From: JAKOWB01 sp038363005
GTDB taxonomy: Bacteria > Pseudomonadota > Alphaproteobacteria > Kiloniellales > JACOMY01
Direction of reading: 5' to 3'
DNA length: 64,000 nucleotides
Assembly: GCA_038363005.1 (NCBI GenBank)
Contig: JBBQBI010000018.1
Location: 1 to 64,000 of the forward strand
This document shows, piece by piece, positions 63,393-64,000 of the stretch. A model generated the notes under the pieces. It was not told the DNA's origin. It ran no database searches and saw only the letters and a list, made by a program, of their open reading frames with translations. Numbering within the stretch: position 1 is the first letter of the stretch; each line of letters opens with the position of its first letter. The translations under genes were made by a program, and so were the position numbers.

Positions 63393-64000
63393 TCAGACTC
63401 CCAGGTGACGGTGCATCAGGTCGGGATCGGCCAGCAGCCGTGCCGGGGCGTCGGCGAAGACCGCCTCGCCCTTCACCAGCACGACGATGCGATCGGCCAG
63501 CGCGGCCACCGCGCTGACCGTCTTGTCGACGATCAAGGTGGCGATGCCGCTGTCGCGCACCAGGCCGATGGTGCGCCAGATCTCGGCACGGATCAGCGGC
63601 GCCAGGCCCTCGGTCGCCTCGTCCAGGATCAGCAGCCGCGGGTTGGTCATCAGCGCGCGACCAATGGCCAGCATCTGCTGCTCGCCGCCCGACAGCTGGC
63701 CACCACCGTGGCCCAGCCGCTGGGCCAGGCGCGGAAAAGTCTGCAGTACCCGTTCGTAGGTCCAGTCGCGGCCGCCGTCCAGGCCGGGACGCGCCGCCAT
63801 GGTCAGGTTCTCGCGCACGCTCAGGGTCGGGAAGATGCCGCGCCCCTCGGGCACGATGGCCAGGCCGCGGCGGGCGCGGCGGAAGGGCGCCTCCGCCGTG
63901 ACATCCTGGCCATCGATGGTCACCTGGCCACGCCGTGCCGGCACCAGGCCCAGCAGCGTCTTGATCAGCGTCGTCTTGCCCATGCCGTTGCGCCCCATCA
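63393..64000 (-). CDS. livF: Branched-chain-type ABC transporter ATP-binding protein LivF (5' end beyond window)
   Basis: The visible 201-plus residues cover Walker A (GRNGMGKTTL), the Q-loop region, signature LSGGEQQMLAIGRAL, Walker B LLILDEATEGLAP, and a C-terminus ending LLADPDLMHRHLGV, as in LivF. The N-terminal strand lies beyond 64000. LivF normally pairs with LivG and two permeases of a branched-chain amino-acid or similar importer. The H-loop position reads LIVDKTVSAV, a LivF-like deviation. Confidence 0.88.
   Translation of the reverse strand, partial: MGRNGMGKTTLIKTLLGLVPARRGQVTIDGQDVTAEAPFRRARRGLAIVPEGRGIFPTLSVRENLTMAARPGLDGGRDWTYERVLQTFPRLAQRLGHGGGQLSGGEQQMLAIGRALMTNPRLLILDEATEGLAPLIRAEIWRTIGLVRDSGIATLIVDKTVSAVAALADRIVVLVKGEAVFADAPARLLADPDLMHRHLGV

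Overview
The window looks like chromosomal DNA of a high-GC alphaproteobacterium, most likely a Rhodospirillales-type organism. The grounds are very GC-rich coding sequence, a DUF1489 protein (an alphaproteobacterial family), a LiuR-type MerR regulator of leucine catabolism, a Mg-type HemB, and intergenic palindromes of the kind that litter alphaproteobacterial genomes. The genus cannot be fixed from this sequence alone. I see no phage, transposase, integrase or CRISPR array. Genes are tightly packed, many with 4-base ATGA overlaps.

Layout, left to right. 1-425: promoter, leader and BoxA of a ribosomal RNA operon on the minus strand; the 16S gene itself must lie just left of the window. 426-7313 (minus): DUF1489, HMG-CoA lyase, both methylcrotonyl-CoA carboxylase subunits and methylglutaconyl-CoA hydratase (leucine/isovalerate breakdown), with a K+-channel-like gene in the middle. 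7455-12017: threonine-dehydratase-like gene, then a lipid/glycan modification set (PAP2 phosphatase, ArnT-like transferase, GT2, LAB_N protein). 12032-13890: AtuA pair and a 32-residue Lys-rich protein. 13967-20820: a LacI-type regulator with a palindromic operator, an orphan polyamine-type binding protein, a ThDP enzyme, two SDRs and a DsbA-fold isomerase. 20893-25907: EEP-family hydrolase, acyl-CoA dehydrogenase, SDR, RidA-like protein, small anchored protein, DMT permease.

25904-34324 is the most interesting block: FAD oxidoreductase, a complete TRAP transporter, an alpha/beta hydrolase, a PanB-like protein with altered metal ligands, a phytanoyl-CoA-dioxygenase-like enzyme and a divergent GntR regulator. 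Two 15-bp sites identical at 12 positions sit in front of the TRAP operon and between the dioxygenase and GntR genes. This suggests one regulon that imports and oxidises an unknown organic acid.

34473-37865 is a second leucine block (isovaleryl-CoA dehydrogenase, two GSTs, thioesterase, LiuR) behind a perfect 20-bp palindrome. 37955-44154 carries housekeeping genes: methyltransferase, MgtE, malic enzyme, LipB, HemB. 44311-47264: acylphosphatase, SDR, two tandem TIGR02466-type oxygenases, GNAT. 47269-49269: formate/nitrite-type channel, tRNA-Leu(UAA), HPF-like protein and a small disordered protein. 49430-52161: split transketolase and a hydroxyacid dehydrogenase. 52169-55660: BisC-type molybdoenzyme, a VOC gene remnant and a periplasmic cupredoxin. 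55699-64000: an ammonia-lyase homologue lacking the normal MIO triad, an AI-2E permease with an extra C-terminal domain, MscL, an MttB-family methyltransferase without pyrrolysine, an MBL hydrolase, an alpha/beta hydrolase, and the 3' part of a LivF-type ATPase that runs off the right edge.
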